Below, piece by piece: positions 1-7,948 of a DNA stretch of 64,000 nucleotides. The translations under genes and the position numbers were made by a program. Origin of the DNA: Halanaerobium saccharolyticum (GTDB lineage: Bacteria > Bacillota > Halanaerobiia > Halanaerobiales > Halanaerobiaceae). The notes under the pieces are model-generated. The model was not told the DNA's origin and did no database searches. It saw only the letters and a list, made by a program, of their open reading frames with translations. The first letter of the stretch is position 1; every line of letters starts with the position of its first letter. The stretch is from NCBI RefSeq assembly GCF_004362045.1, contig NZ_SNWX01000006.1, positions 1 to 64,000 of the forward strand, written 5' to 3'.

Positions 1-66
1 AGAAGATTAAAAGGATTTTTAGCTACTCGAGAAAACTTAATTCAACTATTTGAAGAAAGATATTAA
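1..66 (+). CDS. 3' end of an unidentified gene (partial)
   Basis: The first 21 codons of the window are open in frame 1 and stop at TAA 64-66. The residues are basic and leucine-rich and end in EERY. Too little remains to name a product, and the reading frame itself is only inferred from the run into the stop codon just before a promoter. Confidence 0.45.
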   Translation, partial: RRLKGFLATRENLIQLFEERY

Positions 67-84
67 TTTATTTACACAAAATAC

Positions 85-114
85 TTGACGTTACCAAATT
101 AATTAGGTTATAAC
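85..114 (+). promoter_or_regulatory. Promoter of the FMN riboswitch/ribU transcript
   Basis: A -35 box TTGACG at 85-90 and a -10 box TATAAC at 109-114 lie 18 bp apart, about 50 bp before the riboswitch. They resemble a vegetative sigma-A promoter. Confidence 0.6.
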
Positions 115-163
115 TTGCTTTTAGAGTAAATATTGCTTATAATTATATTGATAAAAAAATATT

Positions 164-279
164 ATCTTCAGGGTCTGGTGAGCTTTAGAGCAATTCCAAA
201 CCGGTGGTATAGTCCACGAGCTTCAGCTGAACTGGTGCAATTCCAGTACCGACGGTATAGTCCGGAATAAAGAAGATTA
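164..279 (+). promoter_or_regulatory. FMN riboswitch (RFN element)
   Basis: The conserved blocks of the RFN element occur in order: TCTTCAGGGTCTGGTG near 165-180, CAATTCC then ACCGGTGGTATAGTCC, then GAACTGGTGCAATTCC and ACCGACGGTATAGTCC, and the closing GAAGATTA arm at 272-279. The aptamer binds flavin mononucleotide. The terminator directly after it and the riboflavin transporter gene downstream indicate an OFF switch working by transcription termination. Confidence 0.96.
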
Positions 280-289
280 GATAATTAAT

Positions 290-318
290 TAGCCCTGATT
301 TTACAGGGCTATTTTTTT
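290..318 (+). terminator. Intrinsic terminator of the FMN riboswitch
   Basis: The arms AGCCCTG and CAGGGCT close a small loop and are followed by a T-run. The position immediately after the RFN aptamer makes it the expression platform. Confidence 0.9.
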
Positions 319-361
319 TACTTAAAAAGAAGATAATAAAACCAAAAAAAGGAGACAAAGG

Positions 362-907
362 ATGGATACAAAAAGAATTACAACTATTTCAGTTTTATCA
401 GCTTTTTCTTTAGTTTTAATGCTTCTGGTTCGTTTTCCTATGTTTTTACCATTTTTAATATATGAACCAGGAGATATTCCAATTTTAATAGTATCATTTA
501 TGTTTGGACCTGCTGCAGCACTGGGTGCAACCTTTATTCTGTCAATTTTGATGGCAGTATTTACTGGCCTGGGAGGACCTTTTGGTGCTTTTATGCATTT
601 TCTAGCCACAGGTGTTTTTGCGGGTACAGCTGGTTATTTTTATCAGCTGCATCATAATAGAACTGGTGCAATTAAGGGACTTGTTATTGGATCAATTGCG
701 ATGACTGTGGTAATGGCTGGAGCAAATCTAGTATTAAATCCAATTTTTTATGGTATACCTAGAGAACGGGTTTTACAGATGATGCTGCCGGGGATTATAC
801 CATTTAATTTAACAAAAGCTGCAATTAATTCAATTATAACAGTCTTAATTTATAAAAAGCTGGCAGAATTTCTGCGAAACAAGGGTTTACTTAAACAAAT
901 AAATTAG
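362..907 (+). CDS. ribU: Riboflavin ECF transporter S component RibU
   Basis: This 181-residue, very hydrophobic protein has about five to six membrane segments and the ECF S-component architecture: a basic N-terminus (MDTKRITTISVLSAFSL), a YEPGDIPILIVSFMFGP segment and a C-terminal FNLTKAAINS helix typical of RibU. It binds riboflavin in the membrane and needs the shared EcfA/A'/T energising module, which is not in this window. The FMN riboswitch directly upstream independently supports riboflavin as substrate. The ATG is preceded by AAAGGAG. Length is close to the family norm of about 190. Confidence 0.93.
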   Translation: MDTKRITTISVLSAFSLVLMLLVRFPMFLPFLIYEPGDIPILIVSFMFGPAAALGATFILSILMAVFTGLGGPFGAFMHFLATGVFAGTAGYFYQLHHNRTGAIKGLVIGSIAMTVVMAGANLVLNPIFYGIPRERVLQMMLPGIIPFNLTKAAINSIITVLIYKKLAEFLRNKGLLKQIN

Positions 908-926
908 TTAAATGTTTGACAAATAC

Positions 927-968
927 CCCTCTCTTAAGTTAAAATTTTTATGAGAGGGGTTGTTTTTT
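927..968 (+). terminator. Terminator of ribU overlapping the next gene's ribosome binding site
   Basis: CCCCTCTC (927-934) pairs with GAGAGGGG (952-959) and is followed by a run of seven T. The 3' arm GAGAGGGG lies about 8 nt before the TTG start at 968, so it also serves as the Shine-Dalgarno sequence of the next gene. Confidence 0.8.
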
Positions 969-1726
969 TGCAGATAACATTTTTAGGAACAGGAACTTCA
1001 CATGGGGTGCCTGTAATTGCCTGTGATTGTGAGGTCTGTCAGTCTAACAATCCAAAAAACAAAAGAATGCGAACTTCAATTCATATTAAAAGTGAAAATT
1101 ATAATTTATTAATAGATACTCCACCTGAGATGAGACTGGAATTAATTAATAATAATATCAAAAATGTTGATTCAGTTTTAATGACTCATGCTCATGCTGA
1201 TCATATTATGGGTTTTGATGACATTAGAGCTTTAAATTGGTTTCAGGGTAAAGAAATGCCGGTTTATGCTGATTGTAAGACTTTAAAACATATAAAAAGA
1301 ATTTTTCCTTATATTTTTTCAAAAGAAACTCCAGGTGGAGGGATACCTCAGGTCATATTAAAGGAAGTAGAAAAACATCTTCGCTTTAAAGATTTAAATA
1401 TTACAGCTGTACCAATTTATCACGGGGATAATCAGATTTTAGCCTTCAGGATTAATAATTTTGCCTATTTAACAGACTGCAGTAAGATTCCAGAAAGTTC
1501 CTTCAAACTTCTGGAGGGGATTGAATATGCAGCTGTTGATGCACTGCGTTTTGAAGAGCATCCAACTCACATGTCTGTTGACCAGGCAGTAACTTTGATT
1601 GATAAATTGAATTTAAAGCATGGATATTTAACTCATATTTCACACAGATTAGATCATCAAAAACTAAATGATTACTTGCCTGAACATATCAGTACTGCCT
1701 ATGATGGTCTGAAGATTAATATTTGA
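968..1726 (+). CDS. MBL-fold metal-dependent hydrolase, PhnP-like
   Basis: The protein (252 residues from TTG 968) has the metallo-beta-lactamase motif THAHADH followed by a GFDDIRAL segment, a later YHGD histidine, a TDCS acid and an LTHISHRLDH C-terminus. A cysteine pair (DCEVCQSNNPKNKR) near residues 20-35 matches the extra zinc-binding region of PhnP, a phosphodiesterase acting on cyclic ribose phosphate. No phn genes are near, so the true substrate is uncertain; these homologues occur widely outside phosphonate clusters. An ATG at 950 is in frame but sits inside the terminator hairpin without a ribosome binding site, so TTG 968 is preferred. Confidence 0.85.
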   Translation: MQITFLGTGTSHGVPVIACDCEVCQSNNPKNKRMRTSIHIKSENYNLLIDTPPEMRLELINNNIKNVDSVLMTHAHADHIMGFDDIRALNWFQGKEMPVYADCKTLKHIKRIFPYIFSKETPGGGIPQVILKEVEKHLRFKDLNITAVPIYHGDNQILAFRINNFAYLTDCSKIPESSFKLLEGIEYAAVDALRFEEHPTHMSVDQAVTLIDKLNLKHGYLTHISHRLDHQKLNDYLPEHISTAYDGLKINI

Positions 1727-1803
1727 TCAGTTTTATTTTTTATCTTAATCTTTTATTGAATTAAATTAATAAATAAAATTTAAATATATAATAGGTGATT
1801 AAA

Positions 1804-2289
1804 TTGAATATTGTACTTGTTGAACCAGAAATACCACAAAATACTGGAAATATAGCCCGCACTACTGCGGTAACAGACTCAAAATTACATTTAGTAAGGC
1901 CCCTGGGTTTTTCCACCTCCGATAAATATTTAAAGAGAGCGGGGTTAGATTACTGGGATAAAATGGATATAAGTTATTATGATAATCTGGATCATTTCTT
2001 TGAGGAAAATAAGGGTGGGCGCTTTTTTTATGCAACAACCAAAGCTCCGAAATCTTATACAGAATTTGATTATCAGGAAGATGACTATTTTTTATTTGGC
2101 AAAGAAACTGCAGGTTTACCGGAAGAATTATTAAAATCAAATCTGGATAAATGTATTAGGATTCCAATGAAGGAAAATTTAAGATCTTTGAATCTTTCTA
2201 ACTCAGTGTCCATAATAATCTATGAAGCCCTGAGACAGAATGATTTTAAAAATTTAAACAAAAAAGGGAAATATAAAAAGGAAATTTAA
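1804..2289 (+). CDS. trmL: tRNA (cytidine(34)-2'-O)-methyltransferase TrmL
   Basis: This 161-residue SPOUT protein starts NIVLVEPEIPQNTGNIART, the signature N-terminus of TrmL (YibK), and carries FGKETAGLPEELL, RIPM and the knot motif RSLNLSNSVSIIIYEALRQ. TrmL 2'-O-methylates the wobble base of tRNA-Leu isoacceptors using S-adenosylmethionine. I place the start at TTG 1804, seven bases after AGGTGAT; the GTG at 1795 overlaps that ribosome binding site. Length and motifs are those of a complete family member. Confidence 0.92.
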   Translation: MNIVLVEPEIPQNTGNIARTTAVTDSKLHLVRPLGFSTSDKYLKRAGLDYWDKMDISYYDNLDHFFEENKGGRFFYATTKAPKSYTEFDYQEDDYFLFGKETAGLPEELLKSNLDKCIRIPMKENLRSLNLSNSVSIIIYEALRQNDFKNLNKKGKYKKEI

Positions 2290-2339
2290 CTTTTATCTTG
2301 AATTATATATATTAGAGCAAAGTAGAAAGGAGGGGAGAT

Positions 2340-3629
2340 ATGGAAAAAAATTACTTTTTAACTACGCTAATAATTTTATTAGTTTTTCTTTTGTCAATAA
2401 CTATCACAGTTTCTGCTTTCCAGGTTAGATTAAGTGATCGGGGCAGAGATGTAATTGAAGTCCAAAAATATTTAGAAACTCTTGGCTATAATGTTTCAAC
2501 AGACGGTATATTTGGAAAAAGTACTGAGGATGCTGTAAAGGATTTTCAGAAAAACAACAATCTGCAAATTGATGGAATAGTAGGTGGCAGCACCCTTGAG
2601 TTATTAAAAAAAATGATTTCTGAGAAAGTATCTTATGAGCTTTATGTAGTGGATAATGGAGATACTCTGTCAGGAATTGCTGGGTCGAGAGATGTGACTG
2701 TGAAAGAAATTATGGAATTTAATAATATGAGTTCTGTTAAGATAAAACCCGGTCAGGACTTGAAAATTCCACGAGATAAGGTAATAAGAGCTGAATCACA
2801 AAATCGGAACGAAAAAAATAATCAAAATAAGACTGCAGCTAAGAAAGCTAAAATTTATTATGAAGTTCGTCAGGGTGACACTTTATCAGGGATAGCGGCA
2901 CGTAGAAATTTGCCTGTTGAAGAGATTATGAACGCAAATAATCTTAATTCAGATTTTATTAAAGCAGGACAGGAATTGATACTGCCCATTGTTGACTATA
3001 AGCAAAACAAAACTAATAGTGAGAGTGATAGTAATAGTAAGAGAAAAGCTAAAAAAAATAATACTTCCTCTGATCAGATAGTTTATCAAATTCAGAGAGG
3101 AGATGCATTAAGTACTATTGCCCGAATGTATGGTACTGATATAGAAACAATACGCCGTAATAACAATCTTAATGGAAATCGAATTTTTGCCGGTGATAAA
3201 TTAATTATTCGGGATTACCAACGGAAGCCATTTTCTTTAACCAGGAATTCCCTAATCTGGCCGGTCAGTGGAAGGATTACCTCCAATTTTGGCTGGAGAA
3301 CACATCCAATTAGAAAAACAAGATTATTCCATAATGGTTTAGATATTGCTGTACCTGCTGGAACTACTGTTCGAGCAGCAGCTTCTGGAGAGGTTGTACA
3401 TAGTGGCTGGATGAATGGATTTGGTTATACAGTTATTATTGATCATGGACGAGGTGTAGAAACTCTGTATGCCCATAATTCTAGAGTAACAGTTTCTAAG
3501 GGTTCAATGGTAAATAAGGGACAGCAGGTTGCTGTTTCAGGTAATACTGGTTTAAGTACAGGTCCACATTTACATTTTGGAGTCTTAAGGAATGAAGAAC
3601 CCCTTAATCCCAGAAATTACTTACCATAA
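2340..3629 (+). CDS. Exported LysM / M23 murein endopeptidase
   Basis: A 429-residue envelope protein with an N-terminal signal/anchor helix (residues 5-26), a PG_binding_1 domain (about 28-90), three LysM repeats (about 96-145, 173-217, 248-290; each with the GDTLSGIA-type core) separated by Lys/Asn/Ser-rich linkers, and a C-terminal M23 LytM domain (about 315-429). Catalytic motifs HxxxD (HNGLD), YAH and HLHF are intact, so it should cut peptidoglycan cross-bridges. The ATG follows GAAAGGAGGGG. It stands alone before a strong terminator. Confidence 0.93.
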   Translation: MEKNYFLTTLIILLVFLLSITITVSAFQVRLSDRGRDVIEVQKYLETLGYNVSTDGIFGKSTEDAVKDFQKNNNLQIDGIVGGSTLELLKKMISEKVSYELYVVDNGDTLSGIAGSRDVTVKEIMEFNNMSSVKIKPGQDLKIPRDKVIRAESQNRNEKNNQNKTAAKKAKIYYEVRQGDTLSGIAARRNLPVEEIMNANNLNSDFIKAGQELILPIVDYKQNKTNSESDSNSKRKAKKNNTSSDQIVYQIQRGDALSTIARMYGTDIETIRRNNNLNGNRIFAGDKLIIRDYQRKPFSLTRNSLIWPVSGRITSNFGWRTHPIRKTRLFHNGLDIAVPAGTTVRAAASGEVVHSGWMNGFGYTVIIDHGRGVETLYAHNSRVTVSKGSMVNKGQQVAVSGNTGLSTGPHLHFGVLRNEEPLNPRNYLP

Positions 3630-3649
3630 AAACTTAAATTAACTTTACA

Positions 3650-3677
3650 GGCAGACATTTAAATTGTCTGCCTTTTA
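3650..3677 (+). terminator. Intrinsic terminator after the M23 peptidase gene
   Basis: GGCAGAC (3650-3656) and GTCTGCC (3666-3672) form a stem followed by TTTTAT. Confidence 0.85.
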
Positions 3678-3735
3678 TAATATTTTCTGAATTCTTATTC
3701 CATAAGATGATATTATATATTTTTTTGTTTTTTCC

Positions 3736-3764
3736 TTGACAACTCCATTTATTATTGATATTAT
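3736..3764 (+). promoter_or_regulatory. Promoter of tRNA operon Lys-fMet-Phe
   Basis: TTGACA (3736-3741) and TATTAT (3759-3764) are 17 bp apart. GTCGCAAG begins 8 bases after the -10 box, as at the tRNA-Leu promoter at 10248-10276. Confidence 0.8.
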
Positions 3765-3785
3765 AAAAAGCGTCGCAAGAGAAAT

Positions 3786-3861
3786 GGGCCATTAGCTCAG
3801 TTGGCAGAGCACCTGACTTTTAATCAGGTTGTCGGAGGTTCGAATCCTCCATGGCTCACCA
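3786..3861 (+). tRNA. tRNA-Lys (UUU)
   Basis: A complete cloverleaf: acceptor GGGCCAT/ATGGCTC with one G-U pair, anticodon loop CTTTTAA, TTCGAAT T-loop and encoded CCA. Confidence 0.97.
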
Positions 3862-3869
3862 TTTAATAG

Positions 3870-3946
3870 CGCGGGGTAGAGCAGTCTGGTAGCTCGTCAG
3901 GCTCATAACCTGGAGGCCATCGGTTCGAATCCGGTCCCCGCAACCA
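3870..3946 (+). tRNA. Initiator tRNA-fMet (CAU)
   Basis: Anticodon loop CTCATAA. The first base C1 faces A72 (CGCGGGG against CCCCGCA), the mismatch that marks initiator tRNA, and an A11-U24 pair is present. The anticodon stem is TCAGG/CCTGG, so pair 29-41 is A-U instead of the usual third G-C. CCA is encoded. Confidence 0.95.
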
Positions 3947-3969
3947 TTTTTATTTATAATTACATATTG

Positions 3970-4045
3970 GGTGGGATAGCTCAGTCGGTAGAGCAGTGGA
4001 TTGAAAATCCACGTGTCGACAGTTCGATTCTGTCTCCCACCACCA
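3970..4045 (+). tRNA. tRNA-Phe (GAA), copy 1
   Basis: Acceptor GGTGGGA/TCCCACC, anticodon loop TTGAAAA, encoded CCA. The gene is identical over its length to the copy at 9845-9920. Confidence 0.97.
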
Positions 4046-4059
4046 TTTTTCGAATATTA

Positions 4060-4091
4060 AAGCCAGGCTAATTAGCCTGGCTTATTTTTTT
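4060..4091 (+). terminator. Terminator of the tRNA Lys-fMet-Phe operon
   Basis: AGCCAGGCT and AGCCTGGCT arms are followed by a run of T at 4085-4091. Confidence 0.9.
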
Positions 4092-4149
4092 GACTTTTTA
4101 TTAGCTGCTGGTTACTTAGAAATAATTATTAGATAACCAGTATATATTT

Positions 4150-5121
4150 TTATTTTTTGAAAATAGTATCTGCAGTTTTTAATAATTCAGCAGGAATTTT
4201 TAAACCAATTTTTGCAGCTGATTTTTGATTAATATAAAGTTTTAATTCTTCAGAGGATTTAACTGACATTGTCGCTGGATCAGCTCCATTTAGAATTTTG
4301 GCAGCCATCGAACCTGTCTGTCTTCCCAGTTGATAATAATCAATTCCCAGAGTAGCAATAGCTCCTAATTTAACTGAATTGTTTTCAGAAGCAAAGACCG
4401 GAATCTGATTATTATAAGCGGTCTGGAGTACTGTTGGCATTGCAGAAACTATAATATTGTCGGTAGGAATATAGATTGCATCTACATCACCAACCAGAGA
4501 GGATACTGCCAGGCTAACTTCACTGCTGTTGCTAACTGTTCCTTCTTCTATAGCTACTCCCATTTCTTCAGCTTTCTTTTTAGCTAAATCAACCTGAACA
4601 ACAGAATTAACTTCTCCTGGATTATATAAAATTCCCAAAGTATTTAGATCTGGTAAAAATTTCTTGATTAATTCTAATTGTTTGGCAACTGGGTTCATAT
4701 CTGTGGTTCCCGTTATATTTCCGCCAGGTCTTTCCATAGTATTAACTACACCTGCTTTAACTGGATCTGTAACAGCTGTAATTAATACGGGTATCTCGGA
4801 AATTACATTAGCTGCAGTCTGAGCTGAGGGTGTGGCTATAGCCAGCACTAAATCCGGCTTGTTCTGGTTAAATTTCTGAGCAATAGTCTGAGCAGTTGAA
4901 AAACTTGCCTGAGCGTTTTGTAAGTCAATTTTAAGATTTTTTCCCTCTACAAAACCTTCTTCTGCCAGCTGATCAACAAATCCCTTTCTGGCTAAATTTA
5001 GAGATGGATGTTCGACAAACTGTGAAATTCCAATTTCATATTTCTGGGCACCAGCAAAATTTGTCAAAACAAATAGGAAAATAATACTTAAAGATAGTAC
5101 AGTTAATAAAGACTTTTTCAT
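4150..5121 (-). CDS. ABC transporter substrate-binding protein (ABC_sub_bind family), orphan
   Basis: A 323-residue exported protein. A signal peptide (MKKSLLTVLSLSIIFLFVL...AGA) is followed directly by Gln, with no lipobox Cys, consistent with a soluble periplasmic protein in a diderm. The body has the ABC_sub_bind (TrpX-like) hallmarks: GISQFVEHPSLN, LVLAIATPSAQTA, PVLITAVTDPVKAGV, GGNITGTTD and DAIYIPTDN. Relatives bind aromatic amino acids or other small ligands. No permease or ATPase gene adjoins, so its partner must lie elsewhere. The start has GGGAG upstream. A palindrome sits between the promoter and the gene. Confidence 0.9.
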   Translation of the reverse strand: MKKSLLTVLSLSIIFLFVLTNFAGAQKYEIGISQFVEHPSLNLARKGFVDQLAEEGFVEGKNLKIDLQNAQASFSTAQTIAQKFNQNKPDLVLAIATPSAQTAANVISEIPVLITAVTDPVKAGVVNTMERPGGNITGTTDMNPVAKQLELIKKFLPDLNTLGILYNPGEVNSVVQVDLAKKKAEEMGVAIEEGTVSNSSEVSLAVSSLVGDVDAIYIPTDNIIVSAMPTVLQTAYNNQIPVFASENNSVKLGAIATLGIDYYQLGRQTGSMAAKILNGADPATMSVKSSEELKLYINQKSAAKIGLKIPAELLKTADTIFKK

Positions 5122-5149
5122 TATTATCTCTTCTCCCTTCTCACTAGAA

Positions 5150-5168
5150 AATTCAAATTATTTGAATT
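5150..5168. promoter_or_regulatory. Candidate operator palindrome for the substrate-binding protein gene
   Basis: AATTCAAA and TTTGAATT form a perfect 8-bp inverted repeat around TTA. It lies directly downstream of the minus-strand -10 box (5170-5175), over the expected transcription start, as a repressor site would. Confidence 0.5.
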
Positions 5169-5169
5169 A

Positions 5170-5199
5170 ATTATATAATCTTTTGCTTTTGCTTGTCAA
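5170..5199 (-). promoter_or_regulatory. Promoter of the substrate-binding protein gene
   Basis: On the minus strand TTGACA (5199-5194) and TATAAT (5175-5170) are 18 bp apart. Confidence 0.75.
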
Positions 5200-5363
5200 T
5201 TTTGAATTTTTTATGATAGATGCAGCTCAAGGAAAATGTTATGAGAGAACTATATTAATGAATGGTAACAGTATTTATTTAAATAATTGCTTTAATTATG
5301 GACTTAATTTGTATATAATAGAATAAGTAAATGGAACAGAAAAAGATATAAGAGGTGTTTTAG

Positions 5364-5885
5364 ATGGCGAAAAATCCAGAAATAACTATAAAAATGGAGA
5401 ATGGAGAAGAAATAAAGATAGAATTGTACCCAGAAATTGCCCCAAATACTGTTAGAAATTTTATTGAATTAGTAGAAGACGAATATTATGATGGTCTTAA
5501 GTTTCATCGAGTAATTAAAGGTTTTATGATTCAGGGTGGCTGTCCTGATGGTACTGGTATCGGAAACCCTGGTTATTCAATCAGGGGGGAGTTTACCGAG
5601 AACGGTTATGATAATGACTTAAGCCACAAAAGAGGAGTGATTTCGATGGCCAGAAGCTCTCATCCTGACTCTGCAGGTTCTCAGTTTTTTATAGTTCACA
5701 GGGATGCTCCTCATCTGGATGGTAAGTATGCTGCGTTTGGTGAGGTTATAGAAGGTATGGATTTTGTTGATCAGATAGCTGAGGTAGAAACTGGAGCAAG
5801 CGATATGCCGCGGGAAGACCAGATAATGGAATCAATGGAAGTTGAAACCTCTGGAGAAGAATATCAGGCTGCGGAAAAGCTTTAA
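5364..5885 (+). CDS. Cyclophilin-type peptidyl-prolyl cis-trans isomerase
   Basis: A 173-residue cytoplasmic cyclophilin without signal peptide. The core motifs are FHRVIKGFMIQGG, RGVISMAR, SAGSQFFIV and YAAFGEVIEGMDFVDQI, which include the catalytic Arg and the FFI(V) pocket. It isomerises X-Pro bonds during protein folding. The ATG at 5364 follows AGAGGTG, and a TATAAT -10 box lies at 5314-5319. The gene appears monocistronic, ending at a hairpin. Confidence 0.95.
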   Translation: MAKNPEITIKMENGEEIKIELYPEIAPNTVRNFIELVEDEYYDGLKFHRVIKGFMIQGGCPDGTGIGNPGYSIRGEFTENGYDNDLSHKRGVISMARSSHPDSAGSQFFIVHRDAPHLDGKYAAFGEVIEGMDFVDQIAEVETGASDMPREDQIMESMEVETSGEEYQAAEKL

Positions 5886-5913
5886 ATTAATTAATATTAG
5901 AATGGATTAGACA

Positions 5914-5943
5914 GCTGGCAGTTAATTCTGTCAGCTTTTCTTT
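5914..5943 (+). terminator. Terminator after the cyclophilin gene
   Basis: AGCTGGCAG and CTGTCAGCT arms (one G-T pair) are followed by TTTCTTTT. Confidence 0.8.
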
Positions 5944-5977
5944 TAAGAGGTGGTGAGAAGAATTACTTGATTTATAT

Positions 5978-6769
5978 TTGAAAGAAAACATTAAAGAAGA
6001 TATATTTTTAAAAGAGATAAAGAAGATGATAAGAAAACGGGAAATTTTTATTGCTGGAGCTGGTTTAGCTCTAAATGATCAGGGAATAAAAGAATTTTTT
6101 GATCAACTGGTTCTGCTAACAGATAGTGTTTATTTAAATCAGCAGGACCAGAAACTGCAGGCGCTTTTATATAAAATTTCTCATGATCAGGATAATAATC
6201 GAATTTCGCATATTAAAGTTTTAAATGGGAGCTTTAAAGTTAGAGATTTGCTTGAATATCATAAATTAGATAAAATAATTTCAGAAAAAATTACAAAACT
6301 AAGGATTTATAATGGCCAGGATTATCATAATGTTAATCAGGTTAATGTGATGGGTACAATTCAGCTGGAAATTTTGAAAAGTTTAATTAAAGAAAGGTTT
6401 AAATTTGAGATAGATTTTGCTCAGCCAGATATTATTTATAAAGAGACTATAAATGATCAGGTTTCTGAATATGGGCATTTTGAGCCACCTGATATTTTGG
6501 GGGATCAGGCAGTAATCAAGGGTCAGGCTCCTGCTGCTGCTTTTATGAATTATCCGATTGAGTTAAGAACTTTTAGCGGTGGCAAAGGGATAATTAATCT
6601 TAAATTTGGTGGTTATGATTTTTGTCATAATAGTAAGCAGGTCATTAAGGAAAGCAATTATGATAAGCATCAAGATCCTGAGTATTTTTCTTCCTCAATT
6701 TTTTGCAGTAAGGGAAAGGGTTATACCGTCCCCTGGAATCAAGCTGAAACAGAAATGCACTGTTTGTAA
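5978..6769 (+). pseudogene. Remnant of a TetM/EF-G-like translation factor lacking its GTPase domain
   Basis: The 263-residue reading frame matches the middle and C-terminal parts of the clostridial TetM-like translation factor GTPase family: IFIAGAGLALNDQGI with the following region (about 20-75), NVMGTIQLEILKSLIKERF (domain III-like), QPDIIYKETI, YGHFEPP, NYPIELRTFSGGKG, GYDFCHNS and a complete tail ending GYTVPWNQAETEMHCL. The G1-G5 GTPase motifs are absent, and domains II-IV look internally shortened. Full members are about 650 residues or more. The only in-frame start is TTG 5978, 25 bases after a good AGGTGG, whose own GTG (5953) reads into a stop in another frame. I read this as a decayed, internally deleted gene; a small expressed derivative cannot be excluded. 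Confidence 0.72.
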
Positions 6770-6833
6770 TTTAAGATAGAATTGAACCTGTATATTTATT
6801 GAGTGATGAAATATTTAGAAGGTGGGATAGATA

Positions 6834-7601
6834 ATGAATGAAACAATTAAATTGATAAATGAAAGAGCATCGCTGCGTAAATTTGCCGATAAAGAGATCA
6901 GTCAGGATGAAAAAGATACCATTATTAATAGTGCTTTAAGGGCTCCTACAGCTGGTAATATGATGCTTTACTCGATTATTGTAGTGGATGATCAAGAAAA
7001 AAAGAATCTACTGAGTAAAAGTTGTGACCAGCAATCATTTATTGCTAAGGCGCCTCTGGTTATGGTGTTTTTGGCGGATTATCAGCGGTGGTATGATTAT
7101 TATAATTTATCGGGAGTTAAGGAATTTTGTTTAAAAGAAGATATTAACTATACTGGTCCTAAAGAAGGGGACTTAATGCTGGCCTGTAGTGATGCCTTAA
7201 TTGCTGCTCAGAATGCAGTAATTGCAGCAGAATCACTGGGCATTGGTTCCTGCTATATAGGTGATATTATGGAGAATTATGAAAAACAGCAGGAAATTTT
7301 ATCACTGCCAGAGTTAGTTTTTCCAATTTCGATGCTGGTAATGGGGCATTATCCAGAAAAAAAACCTGTAATTAAATCTCGTTTTGATAAAAAGTATATA
7401 GTTTTTGAAAATAATTATAGAACTTTGAATAAGGAAGAATTAGAGAATATGTTTGCTGATCGGAGCCAGAGATTCAACCCTGATAATACTTTTAATGCAG
7501 ATAACTATGGACAGTTTATGTATGCCAGAAAAACTGGAGCCAGTTTTAGTAAAGAGATGGCTCGTTCTGTTCGAGTTATGTTAAAAAAGTGGGAGAATTA
7601 A
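6834..7601 (+). CDS. Nitroreductase family protein (NfsA/FRP-like)
   Basis: A 255-residue flavoprotein. INERASLRKFADKEIS and SALRAPTAGNMMLYSIIVV are the FMN-binding N-terminal motifs of the nitroreductase fold. AAQNAVIAAESLGIGSCYIGDI and PISMLVMGHYPEKKP follow at the expected places, and the C-terminal arm is long as in NfsA/FRP relatives. It should reduce nitro or quinone compounds with NAD(P)H; the physiological substrate is not evident. The ATG follows AAGGTGGG. It stands alone, convergent with the tRNA-Leu gene. Confidence 0.9.
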   Translation: MNETIKLINERASLRKFADKEISQDEKDTIINSALRAPTAGNMMLYSIIVVDDQEKKNLLSKSCDQQSFIAKAPLVMVFLADYQRWYDYYNLSGVKEFCLKEDINYTGPKEGDLMLACSDALIAAQNAVIAAESLGIGSCYIGDIMENYEKQQEILSLPELVFPISMLVMGHYPEKKPVIKSRFDKKYIVFENNYRTLNKEELENMFADRSQRFNPDNTFNADNYGQFMYARKTGASFSKEMARSVRVMLKKWEN

Positions 7602-7644
7602 AAAACCCCCAAGAAACCTGCATTATCAGGGTAAACTTGGGGGT
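7599..7644 (-). terminator. Terminator of tRNA-Leu(GAG)
   Basis: ACCCCCAAG (7605-7613) and CTTGGGGGT (7636-7644), with an inner CCTG/CAGG pairing, make a stem. On the minus strand it is followed by a T-run (A-run 7599-7605 on plus). The plus strand has no T-run, so it serves the tRNA. Confidence 0.85.
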
Positions 7645-7667
7645 AAATTATCATTTTAAATTTAAAT

Positions 7668-7755
7668 TGGTGCCGAGGGCGGGATTCGAACCCGCACGGT
7701 CTATTAGACCACTAGCCCCTCAAGCTAGCGCGTCTGCCAGTTCCGCCACCTCGGC
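7668..7755 (-). tRNA. tRNA-Leu (GAG)
   Basis: A class II tRNA on the minus strand: acceptor GCCGAGG/CCTCGGC, anticodon stem CTAGC/GCTAG with loop TTGAGGG, a long variable arm (GGTCTAATAGACC) and encoded CCA. Confidence 0.96.
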
Positions 7756-7948
7756 ATCACAATTATAAATTATACCATAAAAATTTGCTTTGTCAATAAA
7801 ATTTAGCAAATAAGTTTGACAGGGAGAAAAAAAATAAAATTTAGACTTTTTAAAATAGATTAAAATAGATAAAGAAATTACTTTCATGCAGGAATTGAAC
7901 CTATAATCACGAATATTATGAATATAAGGGAATAGGGAGGCAATAACA

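Noticed and set aside
7605-7644. Hairpin as terminator of the nitroreductase gene
   Set aside because: The plus strand has no T-run after the stem; the T-run is on the minus strand, so it belongs to tRNA-Leu(GAG).
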